64,000 bases of DNA from Alicyclobacillus shizuokensis NBRC 103103 (GTDB lineage: Bacteria; Bacillota; Bacilli; Alicyclobacillales; Alicyclobacillaceae): assembly GCF_001552255.1 (NCBI RefSeq), contig NZ_BCQV01000002.1, positions 86,288 through 150,287 of the forward strand. Direction: 5' to 3'. The notes under the pieces were generated by a model. The model was not told the origin of the DNA. It saw only the letters and a program-made list of their open reading frames with translations, and did not search any database. The number at the start of each line of letters is the position of its first letter. Position 1 is the stretch's first letter. This document shows positions 9,237 through 17,538 of the stretch, one piece after another. A program made the position numbers and the translations under genes.

Positions 9237-10196
9237 TCAGACCCTTTCGGCCACTCTCAACTTCGCCGAGCGCGACCTGGGGTTCTGCTTCTTTTCCCGC
9301 TCGCCGGGTTGGACGGGCTTGCGGGTAATCACCCTGGCCTTCGCTGTACGTCCGCAGCGACAAACGGGAAAATCCGGCGGGCAGATGCACCCCTCCGCCC
9401 AGCTCGCAAAGGTCCGTTTGACAATCCGGTCCTCGAGGGAATGAAAGCTGATGACCGCAATCCGCCCGCCGCTCGTCAACAATCCCAAACTCTGCTCCAA
9501 GGCGTCCCGAAGCGCCCCGAGCTCATCATTGACCGCCACACGCAGCGCCTGAAACACGCGACGCGCCGGGTGGGGCCCCGACCGCCTGGCAGCGGCCGGG
9601 ATCGCCCCTTTCACAATTTCCGCCAGTTGACCCGTGCTGCGAATCGGTGCACGCTCCCGCGTGCGGACAATCGCCTGGGCAATGCGACGGGCAAACCGCT
9701 CTTCCCCGTACTCGGAGAAGATACGGGCCAGTTCCGCGGCGTCCGCCTGATTCACCAGTTCGGCGGCCGTGGGGCCGCACGCATCCGCGTCCATGCGCAT
9801 GTCCAGTTCCGCATCGTGCCGGTAACTGAAGCCACGGTGCGGATCGTCAAATTGGGGAGAGGAGACGCCGAGGTCAAACAGGATGCCGTCCACGGCACCA
9901 AACCCATGTCGTCTGGCCACCTCTGCAACATGGCGAAAATTGGTGTGAACCGTGGTCATCCGTCCCGGTGCCACACCCGCTGCCCACGTCTGGGCGTGGG
10001 CCAACGCCGTACGGTCTTGGTCCAGTGCCAACAGCCGACCATCGGGAGCCGTGCGCTCGAGCAAACATCGGCTATGTCCACCGCCACCGAGCGTACAGTC
10101 GATGAACATCCCCCCCGGTTGCGGACGCAAAAGCTCCACTGTCTCTTGCAACAGCACCGTGACGTGATGAAACGGCTCAGTCGTCATCGCAGCCAT
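9237..10196 (-). CDS. rsmH: 16S rRNA (cytosine(1402)-N(4))-methyltransferase RsmH
   Basis: SAM-dependent methyltransferase (formerly MraW) of 319 residues that modifies C1402 in the decoding centre of 16S rRNA. Visible are the N-terminal HVTVLLQETVELL, the SAM site DCTLGGGGHS, the DLGVSSPQFDDPHRGFSY region and the C-terminal CICPPDFPVCRC metal-binding-like stretch. It starts 6 bp after mraZ with AGGGG before the ATG. Length and order are standard for the dcw cluster. Confidence 0.96.
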   Translation of the reverse strand: MAAMTTEPFHHVTVLLQETVELLRPQPGGMFIDCTLGGGGHSRCLLERTAPDGRLLALDQDRTALAHAQTWAAGVAPGRMTTVHTNFRHVAEVARRHGFGAVDGILFDLGVSSPQFDDPHRGFSYRHDAELDMRMDADACGPTAAELVNQADAAELARIFSEYGEERFARRIAQAIVRTRERAPIRSTGQLAEIVKGAIPAAARRSGPHPARRVFQALRVAVNDELGALRDALEQSLGLLTSGGRIAVISFHSLEDRIVKRTFASWAEGCICPPDFPVCRCGRTAKARVITRKPVQPGEREKKQNPRSRSAKLRVAERV

Positions 10197-10202
10197 CGAC
10201 CC

Positions 10203-10634
10203 CTAAAACGAAAGATCCACAAGGTTCTCGGCAATCTCCGCAAAGGATTCCGCCGCGTTGGCGGAATACGATTGCCAAGTGGCCTGGGCCCAGATTTCGA
10301 CCCGGTTCGACACGCCGAGGACAACACAATCCCGTTCCAAGCCGGCATAATCCCGCAGGGAGCCTGGAATCAGCATGCGGCCCTGCTTGTCGAGGCTGCA
10401 CTCACTGGCTCCAGAAAAAAAGAACCGAACAAAGGAACGCGCATCCGCGCGGGTGAGGGGAAGGGCCTTCAACTTGCCCTCCAGAGTTTCCCACTCAGCC
10501 ATGGGGTATACAAACAGGCACTTATCGAGACCACGTGTGATCACGAACGAGTTGCCCAGTTCCTCGCGAAAGCGGACGGGCACAATCATACGCCCTTTGT
10601 CATCGAGGGTATGCTGAAACTCGCCCATGAACAC
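10203..10634 (-). CDS. mraZ: Transcriptional regulator MraZ
   Basis: DNA-binding regulator of the dcw operon, a ring-forming AbrB-like double-beta-alpha-barrel protein. The 143-residue sequence carries the two repeated SpoVT/AbrB-like units with the hallmark DDKGRM and DKQGRM motifs (near residues 11 and 83) and YPMAEWE between them. The start is GTG (MFMGEFQHT), which matches the family N-terminus; AGGTGGTGG lies just upstream. Family members repress their own operon by binding repeated TGGG-type motifs, and such repeats lie directly upstream. Confidence 0.95.
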   Translation of the reverse strand: MFMGEFQHTLDDKGRMIVPVRFREELGNSFVITRGLDKCLFVYPMAEWETLEGKLKALPLTRADARSFVRFFFSGASECSLDKQGRMLIPGSLRDYAGLERDCVVLGVSNRVEIWAQATWQSYSANAAESFAEIAENLVDLSF

Positions 10635-10650
10635 ACCGGTCCACCACCTT

Positions 10651-10690
10651 TACCCCACTCTGCCCCACTTCACTCCACTTCACACCACTT
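10651..10690 (-). promoter_or_regulatory. Putative MraZ operator: four 10-bp direct repeats
   Basis: On the minus strand four consecutive decamers of the form aGTGGNGNNA stand head to tail at an exact 10-bp period, 17 bp upstream of the mraZ start. Known MraZ boxes are TGGG-type repeats at helical spacing before mraZ. The match in motif, period and position supports autoregulation of the cluster; the protein contact itself is inferred. Confidence 0.8.
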
Positions 10691-10770
10691 AGCACATAGC
10701 TTTCGCGGTAAACGCTGATTCTCCTGCTTGGCTACGCGAGAAATTTCACTTGTCCATAAAAACGTCCATT

Positions 10771-10803
10771 AAAAAAGCTGAAACGGCTGGCAACCGTTTC
10801 AGC
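10771..10803 (-). terminator. Rho-independent terminator after bshC
   Basis: A perfect 10-bp stem (GCTGAAACGG with CCGTTTCAGC), 7-nt loop, followed on the minus strand by six T. It lies 70 bp after the bshC stop and separates bshC from the dcw operon. Confidence 0.9.
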
Positions 10804-10872
10804 AGACAAGAAAACAGATGTATTCTGTCCAGGAGATTCGGCTCGGTTCGCAACGGCGAATCGGCAGTCCGC

Positions 10873-12522
10873 TCAGACGTCCAGGTCCACTTCGTACACC
10901 GTCCCCGGCTGATCGAAATCCTCCCATACAGGTAACTCGCGCAGCGCGCTCTCCCCGTGCCGACACCAGACATTGAGAACGCACAACCGCCGCTCCTGCA
11001 GGTGGCCGTCTGTCCACAGCCAGCGCTCAATGTGGCGCAGCTGCCGGACCTGTGCGTCGTGGCGCAGTTCCAGCCAGCGGCGCGCCTTAGCGCGAAACCG
11101 CTGCAGTTCCTGGGCTTCGCGCGCGGCTTGCGCCTGCGCCATCGCAGCCACCTGCTGTCCCCAATCGGAGAATTGCTCCGCCCAGGCCTGCCAGCGCTCT
11201 CGCGTTTCCGCCTCCAGGTCATGAAATGAGGCTTCCAGGCGATCCATCCCAAGACCTGCCAGGGCCTCCTGCACCAGATTCGCCGGCTCATACAGCCGCT
11301 CCCGAGGAATGCTCCACTGGCGCATGTGCCGCAGCACACTGGCCGGATACAAGGTCACCCGCTGGCGCAGAAGCAGTGGCGGCAGCACCCGTCCATGTGC
11401 CCGAAACGTTCCCCGTGCCAAAGCATGATAGGCAATCTCAGCAGCGCCCCCGATGTAGACCAACGTAGGGAGCACGGTATCCTGAACGACCGGACGCAGC
11501 AGCACATTGCTGCTGAAGCGTGTAGGCTGTTCTTGGGCCAACGCCACCCAATCGGATACGCTTCTCTGTATGCCGAGGCCGCGCACTCGCAAAACCCCGT
11601 CCTCGTCCGTCTGCTCAAGAACATAGCGCTCTCCGTTTTCCACATAGAACAACGTGGTGTTGGTCGCGTCGCGGACCACGGCAGGCGCCATGCCCAAGGC
11701 CCGTACATCGCGGTAAGCCGCGTCCAGCTCCGCCTGCACGTCTTTGTACCCGACGAGGGCCCGTTCCCAGACCGGCTTCGCCAGTTCCCGCAAGGGGGGC
11801 AGACAAGGATCAAACAACACGACTCCATGCCGGGCCGTGAATCTCGCCAACAGCCGAGCGAACCAGGTGGCCAACGACATCCCAGGTTCGAACAGGCTGC
11901 GCAGGGTGTTCAGAGCCTCGACAGTATTCGGTTCGCCAGCGAGGAATCGGTGGGCTGTAGCCAGCACCTCATCCACCGCCTCCCGCGTGAGGGGTTGGTG
12001 ATACACCATTTGATGAGGGGAAACCTTTTGCCGCAACTGCAGCTTCTGGAGTTCGTCCGCACCGTCCAGGATGTAGGCGTGATTCACTTCCGCCCAATCG
12101 TGGTCCTCCGAGGCAACCCAAAACACCGGCACCACGGGACATCGCAATTCCCGTTCCAGACGGCGGGCGATGCCCACGGCGCTGAGCGCCTTGTACAAAG
12201 CAAACAGGGGACCGCCAAACAACCCCGCCTGTTGTCCTGTCACCACCGCGACGGCCTCCGGGTGCGCGAGTCTTTCCACCTGCTGCAGCGACGCCTCGGG
12301 CGCACCCAGAGCCCTATGATAAGCCCGCAGCGCGTCCACCAGTGCCCGTCGTTTTGCGGGTGAATAGTCGGCACGCACATGCCGAGCCCGTTCCCGGTAT
12401 GTATGAACCGAAGTCGGATCCTGCCCATCATACAGGTGCGATACTGTCGCAAACGACGACATGTGCAGGTCCGTCAGCGGGTTGCCGCTGGCAGCCGTGC
12501 GCCGAATCCATTCCATATCCAC
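10873..12522 (-). CDS. bshC: Bacillithiol biosynthesis cysteine-adding enzyme BshC
   Basis: Proposed to ligate cysteine to glucosaminyl-malate in the last step of bacillithiol synthesis. The 549-residue protein has the family hallmarks VVTGQQAGLFGGPLFALYK (HUP-like nucleotide site) and VFWVASEDHDWAEVNH near residues 95-150, and a long C-terminal coiled-coil region rich in Glu, Arg and Gln. The start is GTG with AAAGGAG upstream; an ATG two codons later is possible. In Bacillus subtilis bshC also lies immediately before mraZ. It implies that the organism makes bacillithiol. Confidence 0.94.
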   Translation of the reverse strand: MDMEWIRRTAASGNPLTDLHMSSFATVSHLYDGQDPTSVHTYRERARHVRADYSPAKRRALVDALRAYHRALGAPEASLQQVERLAHPEAVAVVTGQQAGLFGGPLFALYKALSAVGIARRLERELRCPVVPVFWVASEDHDWAEVNHAYILDGADELQKLQLRQKVSPHQMVYHQPLTREAVDEVLATAHRFLAGEPNTVEALNTLRSLFEPGMSLATWFARLLARFTARHGVVLFDPCLPPLRELAKPVWERALVGYKDVQAELDAAYRDVRALGMAPAVVRDATNTTLFYVENGERYVLEQTDEDGVLRVRGLGIQRSVSDWVALAQEQPTRFSSNVLLRPVVQDTVLPTLVYIGGAAEIAYHALARGTFRAHGRVLPPLLLRQRVTLYPASVLRHMRQWSIPRERLYEPANLVQEALAGLGMDRLEASFHDLEAETRERWQAWAEQFSDWGQQVAAMAQAQAAREAQELQRFRAKARRWLELRHDAQVRQLRHIERWLWTDGHLQERRLCVLNVWCRHGESALRELPVWEDFDQPGTVYEVDLDV

Positions 12523-12737
12523 GTATCGCTCCTTTGGCCGCGCTCAATGAATGCTTGTTGCCGTTCGCCACACTATCATATCGACTGTACTTTCTGAAGT
12601 AAAGTCAACCAAGCCTCGTAAGCAGCCGGGGTTGCTGTAGGCGCCTGCTAGGATCCGACGGACCAGTCCGCATCCGCAATCGCGCCAGCAAATTGCGCTA
12701 TACTGGGAGCAGAATGACGCGAAGTGGAGGCCCAACG

Positions 12738-13559
12738 ATGAGTCGCTTTCGGGTGAAGCCAAACTTTACCCAACCCACACCGGAGAGGAAATCGATTCGC
12801 GAATGGGAAATAGAGTTTGGTGTGTACGTGCTGGACGTCAGTCCCGACCTGTTGAACGCGAACCTGAGCGAGACCGAGTTCCGCCGCCTGTTGGCGACCC
12901 ATCCCGTCTTGCAGAGGCCGCAATCGGGCGCCCGCCCAGGATTGTTCACCGGTGCGGACGCGGTGCGCACCGAAGATGCGTCCAGCCGTGCGGACGCTCC
13001 TCTGCCGCACGCACGTGAGCCCCGACCGGCCCCGGACCCTCGGATACAGAGCGTTTCGGAGGCGCCGTCAAATCCGTCCGGCAACCGCCGGCGTGCAGGC
13101 CGCCATTGGCTTTGGGCATTCATTATCGCCACCGGTCCCGCCCTGGCCGTCTGGCTGTTATCTAGGTTGTACCGTGCCTTGTTGCGCAGATTCTCCATCG
13201 CTTGGTATTGGTGGGCCTGCGTGCTGATTATGGACCTGCTCATCTTGTGGTTGTCACCGGTCTCCGCGCTGATCTCCGGCCCGTTCTTTCTCTGGTACCT
13301 GATTGCCGATGCTCTGGGGCGCGGAGTCAATCAGGCGGCGCAAGGCGTCTTGGACAGGCTGGTTCCGCTCCTTCATCGCAGCGACGTACACCCGTCCCTG
13401 CCGCCGTCGTTTGTGGAAACCATCCAACTGGCCGGAAACCCGCTCCCTGTCTACTTTTCGATTGGACAATGGATCACCAGCAGCTTGGTCCTGGCGACGG
13501 CCGTCGTGGCTGGCCGGGCGGTATGGGAACGCTTACGCTTGCCCATTCGCGAGCGCTGA
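12738..13559 (+). CDS. Hypothetical membrane protein
   Basis: I do not recognise this 273-residue protein. A soluble N-terminal third (MSRFRVKPNFTQPTPERK, then a Pro/Ala/Arg-rich linker to about residue 120) is followed by at least three hydrophobic stretches (around WLWAFIIATGPALAVWLL, CVLIMDLLILWLS with the following GPFFLWYLIA, and SSLVLATAVVAGRAV). The ATG has GGAGG eight bases upstream. It is divergent from bshC and ends about 100 bp before a short-chain dehydrogenase. The short conserved-looking N-terminus may be a sorting or interaction segment; no function is assigned. Confidence 0.7.
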   Translation: MSRFRVKPNFTQPTPERKSIREWEIEFGVYVLDVSPDLLNANLSETEFRRLLATHPVLQRPQSGARPGLFTGADAVRTEDASSRADAPLPHAREPRPAPDPRIQSVSEAPSNPSGNRRRAGRHWLWAFIIATGPALAVWLLSRLYRALLRRFSIAWYWWACVLIMDLLILWLSPVSALISGPFFLWYLIADALGRGVNQAAQGVLDRLVPLLHRSDVHPSLPPSFVETIQLAGNPLPVYFSIGQWITSSLVLATAVVAGRAVWERLRLPIRER

Positions 13560-13663
13560 CCCCGCTGCGCTCCCACGGCTCGCGTGGCTTGACGAAGGTC
13601 TCGCCCATCCACGGCAACGCAAACCCCAGGGTCCAGCAGGTCGAGTGCGAGGTGGTGCTCCCA

Positions 13664-14431
13664 GTGGGACAAGAGTATCCGGGAGAAGGAAAACCGTTAT
13701 CCGGACAGGTTGCCATTGTCACCGGTGCCAGCCGCGGCATTGGCCGCGCCATAGCCCTCAGTCTGGCCGCGGCCGGAGCGCGCGTCATCGTCAATTACCA
13801 CCGGGCGCAGGCAGAAGCCGAGCACGTGGCCAGCCAGTGCCGAGCTCTGGCAGACGCGGCGCTGGCGGTTCAGGCGGATGTCGCGCACCCCAACGAGGTG
13901 TCCCGGCTGATGAGCGCAGCCACGGCGTTGGGGGCTCCCTCTATCCTCGTCAACAACGCGGGGATCGCCTGGAGTGGATTGTTTCAAGAGACTCCATGGC
14001 AAGTTTGGCAACAACTCATCGGAGTCAACCTGACAGGGGTGTACCTATGCACCCAGGCTGTCCTCCCTTATATGCTGCGTGCAGAATACGGACGCATCAT
14101 CAACATCGCATCGGTGTGGGGGTTGTCGGGGGGCGCTTGTGAAGCAGCCTACTCCGCCAGCAAGGGAGGGGTTATCGCTTTGACGCGCGCCCTAGCCAAA
14201 GAACTCGGTCGCACCGGAATTACGGTGAACGCAGTCGCCCCAGGAGCTGTCGCTACAGACATGACCGCCACCCTGGATGCGCAAGACGCCACGCAGCTGC
14301 TAAACGAAATCCCTGTGGGACGCATCGGCACCCCGGAGGAAGTTGCCCACTGTGTGCGTTTTCTGGCGCTGCCGGCCTCGTCCTACCTAACCGGCCAAGT
14401 CCTCAGCCCCAACGGGGGCCTTGTAACCTAG
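13664..14431 (+). CDS. Short-chain dehydrogenase/reductase (FabG-like)
   Basis: A 255-residue classical SDR oxidoreductase. Visible are the cofactor glycine motif TGASRGIGRA near residue 20, NNAG near residue 100, the catalytic Ser in IASVWG, the YSASKGG catalytic Tyr/Lys, and the C-terminal YLTGQVLSPNGG. This pattern resembles 3-oxoacyl-ACP reductase (FabG), but there are no other fatty-acid genes nearby, so the substrate is not assigned. The start is uncertain: the GTG chosen follows GAGGTGG by eight bases, and no ATG exists close to the Rossmann fold. The frame is open far upstream, overlapping the previous gene. Confidence 0.82.
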   Translation: MGQEYPGEGKPLSGQVAIVTGASRGIGRAIALSLAAAGARVIVNYHRAQAEAEHVASQCRALADAALAVQADVAHPNEVSRLMSAATALGAPSILVNNAGIAWSGLFQETPWQVWQQLIGVNLTGVYLCTQAVLPYMLRAEYGRIINIASVWGLSGGACEAAYSASKGGVIALTRALAKELGRTGITVNAVAPGAVATDMTATLDAQDATQLLNEIPVGRIGTPEEVAHCVRFLALPASSYLTGQVLSPNGGLVT

Positions 14432-14582
14432 TGCTTCCGGGCAACCGATCCCCAGGCCCGCTCGGCACACTCGCCCTGCCTCACGCGGCCACCCTTGCAT
14501 TGTTTATCGGAGAATCGTTTCGTGACCGAGCCGAACGCCTGCCACAAGTTCGACACAGGTGCCGCGGAAGGAGGGGGCGGCA

Positions 14583-15107
14583 GTGAGAAACAACCACGGT
14601 CCTACACGGGGTCGAAAGTCCCCAGCCAAACAAACAACTCGGACAAAGCGGAGGGCGCGGCCGCTGCCGGCCGACATCCGCCAGCGGTTGCACAGAGAAG
14701 CCTCCCTGCTGGGCATGAATACCGAGGAATACCTGAATTTGCTGCTGACCCTCTCCGAAACCCTGCGCAGCGCCCTGGCCGAAGAGGACGGCATCAACGC
14801 CAAACCGTTACTGGAGCTGATGCAAAATCCGTGGTTCCGGACGATGCTGCAGTGGGCGTGTAAGTCGGCCGTGTCCATCGCCAACGGCGACGGAGAATCG
14901 AGCGAGGCGGATGAGGGTCAACGCCCGCTGCAGGCGCCGGACACATCACCACACCGCCAACCGATAAGGCCTGCCATGCCTCCGTATGCGCAGCGGCCCC
15001 GGATAGCGGACAGGCAAAGCCATGGAACTGAGCCCACTTTCCCAGGCCCGCTGCAGCCCCACTGGGAACCCCGCCCCCAGCTTCCGGGGTGGCCGCCGAT
15101 GGGTTGA
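14583..15107 (+). CDS. Hypothetical basic protein
   Basis: A 174-residue protein without recognised domain. The N-terminus is strongly basic (RNNHGPTRGRKSPAKQ), the middle (about residues 35-90) looks helical with LHREASLLGMNTEEYLNLLL, and the C-terminal half is Pro/Arg/Gln-rich and probably disordered. GTG is preferred because GGAAGGAGG lies upstream. It is convergent with the gerC-like gene, whose end is 7 bp away. The helical block resembles small Firmicute coat or scaffold-type proteins in composition only; that is not a function call. Confidence 0.6.
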   Translation: MRNNHGPTRGRKSPAKQTTRTKRRARPLPADIRQRLHREASLLGMNTEEYLNLLLTLSETLRSALAEEDGINAKPLLELMQNPWFRTMLQWACKSAVSIANGDGESSEADEGQRPLQAPDTSPHRQPIRPAMPPYAQRPRIADRQSHGTEPTFPGPLQPHWEPRPQLPGWPPMG

Positions 15108-15114
15108 GCCCATC

Positions 15115-16410
15115 TCATTTCGCCTGTCTTGGCATCGCCTGGATGCCGAATCGGCGGATGTTCAGGTCCACCTGCACGTCGATTTGGGCGGATCGCATCT
15201 GCTGACGCCAGGGATACTGAACCACCTCTTGGTGGGTGAGAAAGTGCGTGCGGAGGCGGCGTGACAGCAGAATCGGATCAACTTGGTATTGATGGTACAA
15301 CTTGTTCAGCAGCGCCTTCATCTCTTTGGCCATCGATTGGTCGAGATCCCGCTCAATCTGCAGGCTAAGTAGCGAGCGTTGTGCGGACGGCTCGACCGCA
15401 CTGGTCAAATCGGCGTCCAGAGGCACAAGAAAACGTACGCGGGGCGGGTTCGTCAGCGTCAGCTGTTCGCTGGGCGACCGTTCTTTGCGCAAAAACAGAC
15501 CAATCATCTGATTGGGGTGAAGCGGATCGCGGAAGTCCATTTTCGCACTGTGCAGCGATCCGTCCAATATCCGCAGATACAGCATCTCCCGCCCGTTCAA
15601 GTAGGCCATCAGTTTGTCCCCCTTGAACAGGGCGCCGCCAATCCACTCCACCGGGTTGCCGCCGGAGCGCGCCACCTGACCAGGATTGAAATCGACTTTC
15701 GTCTCCTCGATAGGCCCCCCTGCCTTGTTGCCCCCTTGACCCGTACCGCCGTCCTGGCCGCTCGACGCTTCGCTTCCGGAGGTTTGGGCCACCTGGCTGT
15801 TGACCGCGAAGACGGGTAGCAGAGGGTCCTCGTGCGGATTTTCTATGGCGACCAGAATATCCTGCAGTTGTTTGGACGGAAATAACCCATCGCGATTCGC
15901 CATGACGAACAGATTGTCGGCCAAGCGCGCCGTGGACCGCTCCAACATCAGGTTGTCATTGTTAAAAATGTCCAGAGCTCGTCCCTTGGCCACGGCGACG
16001 AACAGGGTCCGCCGAAACTCGCGAAAGCGCACCATCGGTTCCAAGGTGTCTTTCAGCCCCTCCTTGGCCAAGCTTTCGCCAAACACCACAATGCTCAAGT
16101 GGGACAGCGTAACCGTCCGTTCGATGCTCGTGTTGGCCAGGGAGAGAGCCTCGGGAATACTGTGCACGCGAAATGTCACCGGCTGCGTCCCCTTGCCCTG
16201 CTCCTTGCCGCTGCCGCCGCTACTGCTCTCGTTGCCTTGCGGCGCTGCGATTTGCAATGTCACGTCGAGCAGGCCGTTGGGGGCTCTGTCGAGCCCCACA
16301 CCTGTGACAAAAGCGAGTTGCTCCAACTCCTGACGGTCAAAACACCCGGTCGAAAGGCACAGGCAACAGACTGCCAATATCCATACCCCGCACTTGCGCA
16401 GGCGGTGCAT
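15115..16410 (-). CDS. Ger(x)C-family spore germination lipoprotein (orphan)
   Basis: A lipoprotein of the C-subunit family of nutrient germinant receptors, 431 residues. The signal peptide ends in a lipobox (CCLCLSTGC), followed by the typical DRQELEQLAFVTGVGLDR. The middle has Gly/Ser-rich low-complexity insertions around residues 65-80 and 210-225. Such proteins sit on the outer face of the spore inner membrane beside GerA and GerB subunits. Neither partner is in this window, so this is an orphan C subunit here. The ATG is placed by AGGTGG eight bases before it. Confidence 0.9.
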   Translation of the reverse strand: MHRLRKCGVWILAVCCLCLSTGCFDRQELEQLAFVTGVGLDRAPNGLLDVTLQIAAPQGNESSSGGSGKEQGKGTQPVTFRVHSIPEALSLANTSIERTVTLSHLSIVVFGESLAKEGLKDTLEPMVRFREFRRTLFVAVAKGRALDIFNNDNLMLERSTARLADNLFVMANRDGLFPSKQLQDILVAIENPHEDPLLPVFAVNSQVAQTSGSEASSGQDGGTGQGGNKAGGPIEETKVDFNPGQVARSGGNPVEWIGGALFKGDKLMAYLNGREMLYLRILDGSLHSAKMDFRDPLHPNQMIGLFLRKERSPSEQLTLTNPPRVRFLVPLDADLTSAVEPSAQRSLLSLQIERDLDQSMAKEMKALLNKLYHQYQVDPILLSRRLRTHFLTHQEVVQYPWRQQMRSAQIDVQVDLNIRRFGIQAMPRQAK

Positions 16411-16491
16411 CGCTTCGGCCACCTTCCTCCACGGCCGTTAGCTTGCCTCCCAAACCCGCGTTTATACCTGGTCAAGCCGGCACGGCGGCCT

Positions 16492-17133
16492 TCATTCGGC
16501 CGATTCCAGACGATCCTCGTGCACACGTTCCAGATTGCCGTACTCGTCAATCCGGTACATGAACCCGTGGTCAATCGACTCGTTGTCAAACAACGTGGCC
16601 TTGCGGGCTCGTTCCACAATCTGAACGAGAGAGCGGTAATCCTCGACAATCACATCGTAGTCTCGACTCAAGCGCTGGTATTGTTCCGACAGCTTCTCGT
16701 GTTCGCGGGCCAAGCCTTCAAATTTGCTCTTCCATTCAGCCGCCTGGCGTTCGGCCGCGCGCCAGCGCGAAGCCCATTGTTGGGCAGTGTTTTTCTCCTG
16801 CCGCAAAAAGCGCAGCACCTGAGCCCAACTCATCAGCGTCGCCGTGGGGTGATCATAATCTCCTCCCTCCAGCTGCGCCTGAATCTGCTGCGACTTTCTT
16901 TCCTTGCGTTCCTCTTTGGCCCCTTCGATGGAGGGACGGTACTGCTTGCGCACCACCGCGTTCCAGCGAAACCCGCAGGCCGCAGCCGTTCGCCCCAAGC
17001 GTCGGCTGGCTTCGTTGAATCCCGCCAACTGGGTGCTGCCGTCCCGAATATGGCGAAGCACGATTTCCGCCAAAATGGCGTCGTCTTCCTGCGTCCAAGC
17101 ATCCTGTCGCATCGTCCGTACACTCTGTCGCAT
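16492..17133 (-). CDS. RsfA-family prespore transcriptional regulator
   Basis: A 213-residue DNA-binding protein of the RsfA/YlbO type. Residues about 8-60 form a Myb/SANT-like helix-turn-helix ([17 protein letters not shown], then [20 protein letters not shown]), followed by a Gln-rich coiled coil. In Bacillus subtilis RsfA is made in the forespore under sigma F and tunes sigma F-dependent genes. The ATG has AGGAGG nine bases upstream. It lies 81 bp upstream of the gerC-like gene on the same strand, consistent with forespore expression of both; the regulation is inferred. Confidence 0.85.
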   Translation of the reverse strand: MRQSVRTMRQDAWTQEDDAILAEIVLRHIRDGSTQLAGFNEASRRLGRTAAACGFRWNAVVRKQYRPSIEGAKEERKERKSQQIQAQLEGGDYDHPTATLMSWAQVLRFLRQEKNTAQQWASRWRAAERQAAEWKSKFEGLAREHEKLSEQYQRLSRDYDVIVEDYRSLVQIVERARKATLFDNESIDHGFMYRIDEYGNLERVHEDRLESAE

Positions 17134-17204
17134 ATCCGATAGCCTCCTGAAAGCGTGCACAACTCCCTTGTCTCTTTATCCGTTATTCCCAAATAACGAT
17201 AGAT

Positions 17205-17242
17205 TTAAACAATCAAAGAGGGTCGGCACGCATCCGACCCTC
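17205..17242 (-). terminator. Terminator after the small thiI-distal gene
   Basis: A perfect 9-bp stem (GAGGGTCGG with CCGACCCTC) and 7-nt loop, followed on the minus strand by a T-rich stretch (TTTGATTGTTT). It lies 22 bp after the stop of the 75-residue ORF that ends the nifZ-thiI run. Confidence 0.7.
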
Positions 17243-17263
17243 GTACACACAAGACCTTTTCCT

Positions 17264-17491
17264 TTAGGGAATCATTTTGCGCAAGCCGCGCCGGCGGTAA
17301 ATCGCGGGCTCGCGATCGTCGACCAGGCGAAATGCGGCCACGCGGCGGGAACTGGCCCACGGACGCCACCGGAGTATCCGCCACAATATGGCCGCCGCCA
17401 ACACCGCCCGGCTGCGCCTGAGTGTCTCAAGCAGCGTGTAGCCAAGCGCAAGCCAGAGAAACAGTCGATAGACCGTTTTCCATGTCTGCAT
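17264..17491 (-). CDS. Hypothetical small basic protein
   Basis: A 75-residue ORF starting MQTWKTVYRLFLWLALGYTL. The N-terminal half is hydrophobic enough for one membrane helix, and the remainder is rich in Arg. GGAGG lies nine bases before the ATG used. It begins 47 bp after thiI and is followed by a terminator, which favours a real last gene of the nifZ-thiI run. No family recognised. Confidence 0.55.
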   Translation of the reverse strand: MQTWKTVYRLFLWLALGYTLLETLRRSRAVLAAAILWRILRWRPWASSRRVAAFRLVDDREPAIYRRRGLRKMIP

Positions 17492-17538
17492 CTCCATCGG
17501 CCTCCCCCATTCCTCTAGGGTGACCGACTCGTCCAGGC

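Noticed and set aside
9231..10718. 495-codon plus-strand ORF over rsmH/mraZ
   Set aside because: It crosses two conserved genes and the MraZ operator; Arg/His-rich translation without a domain.
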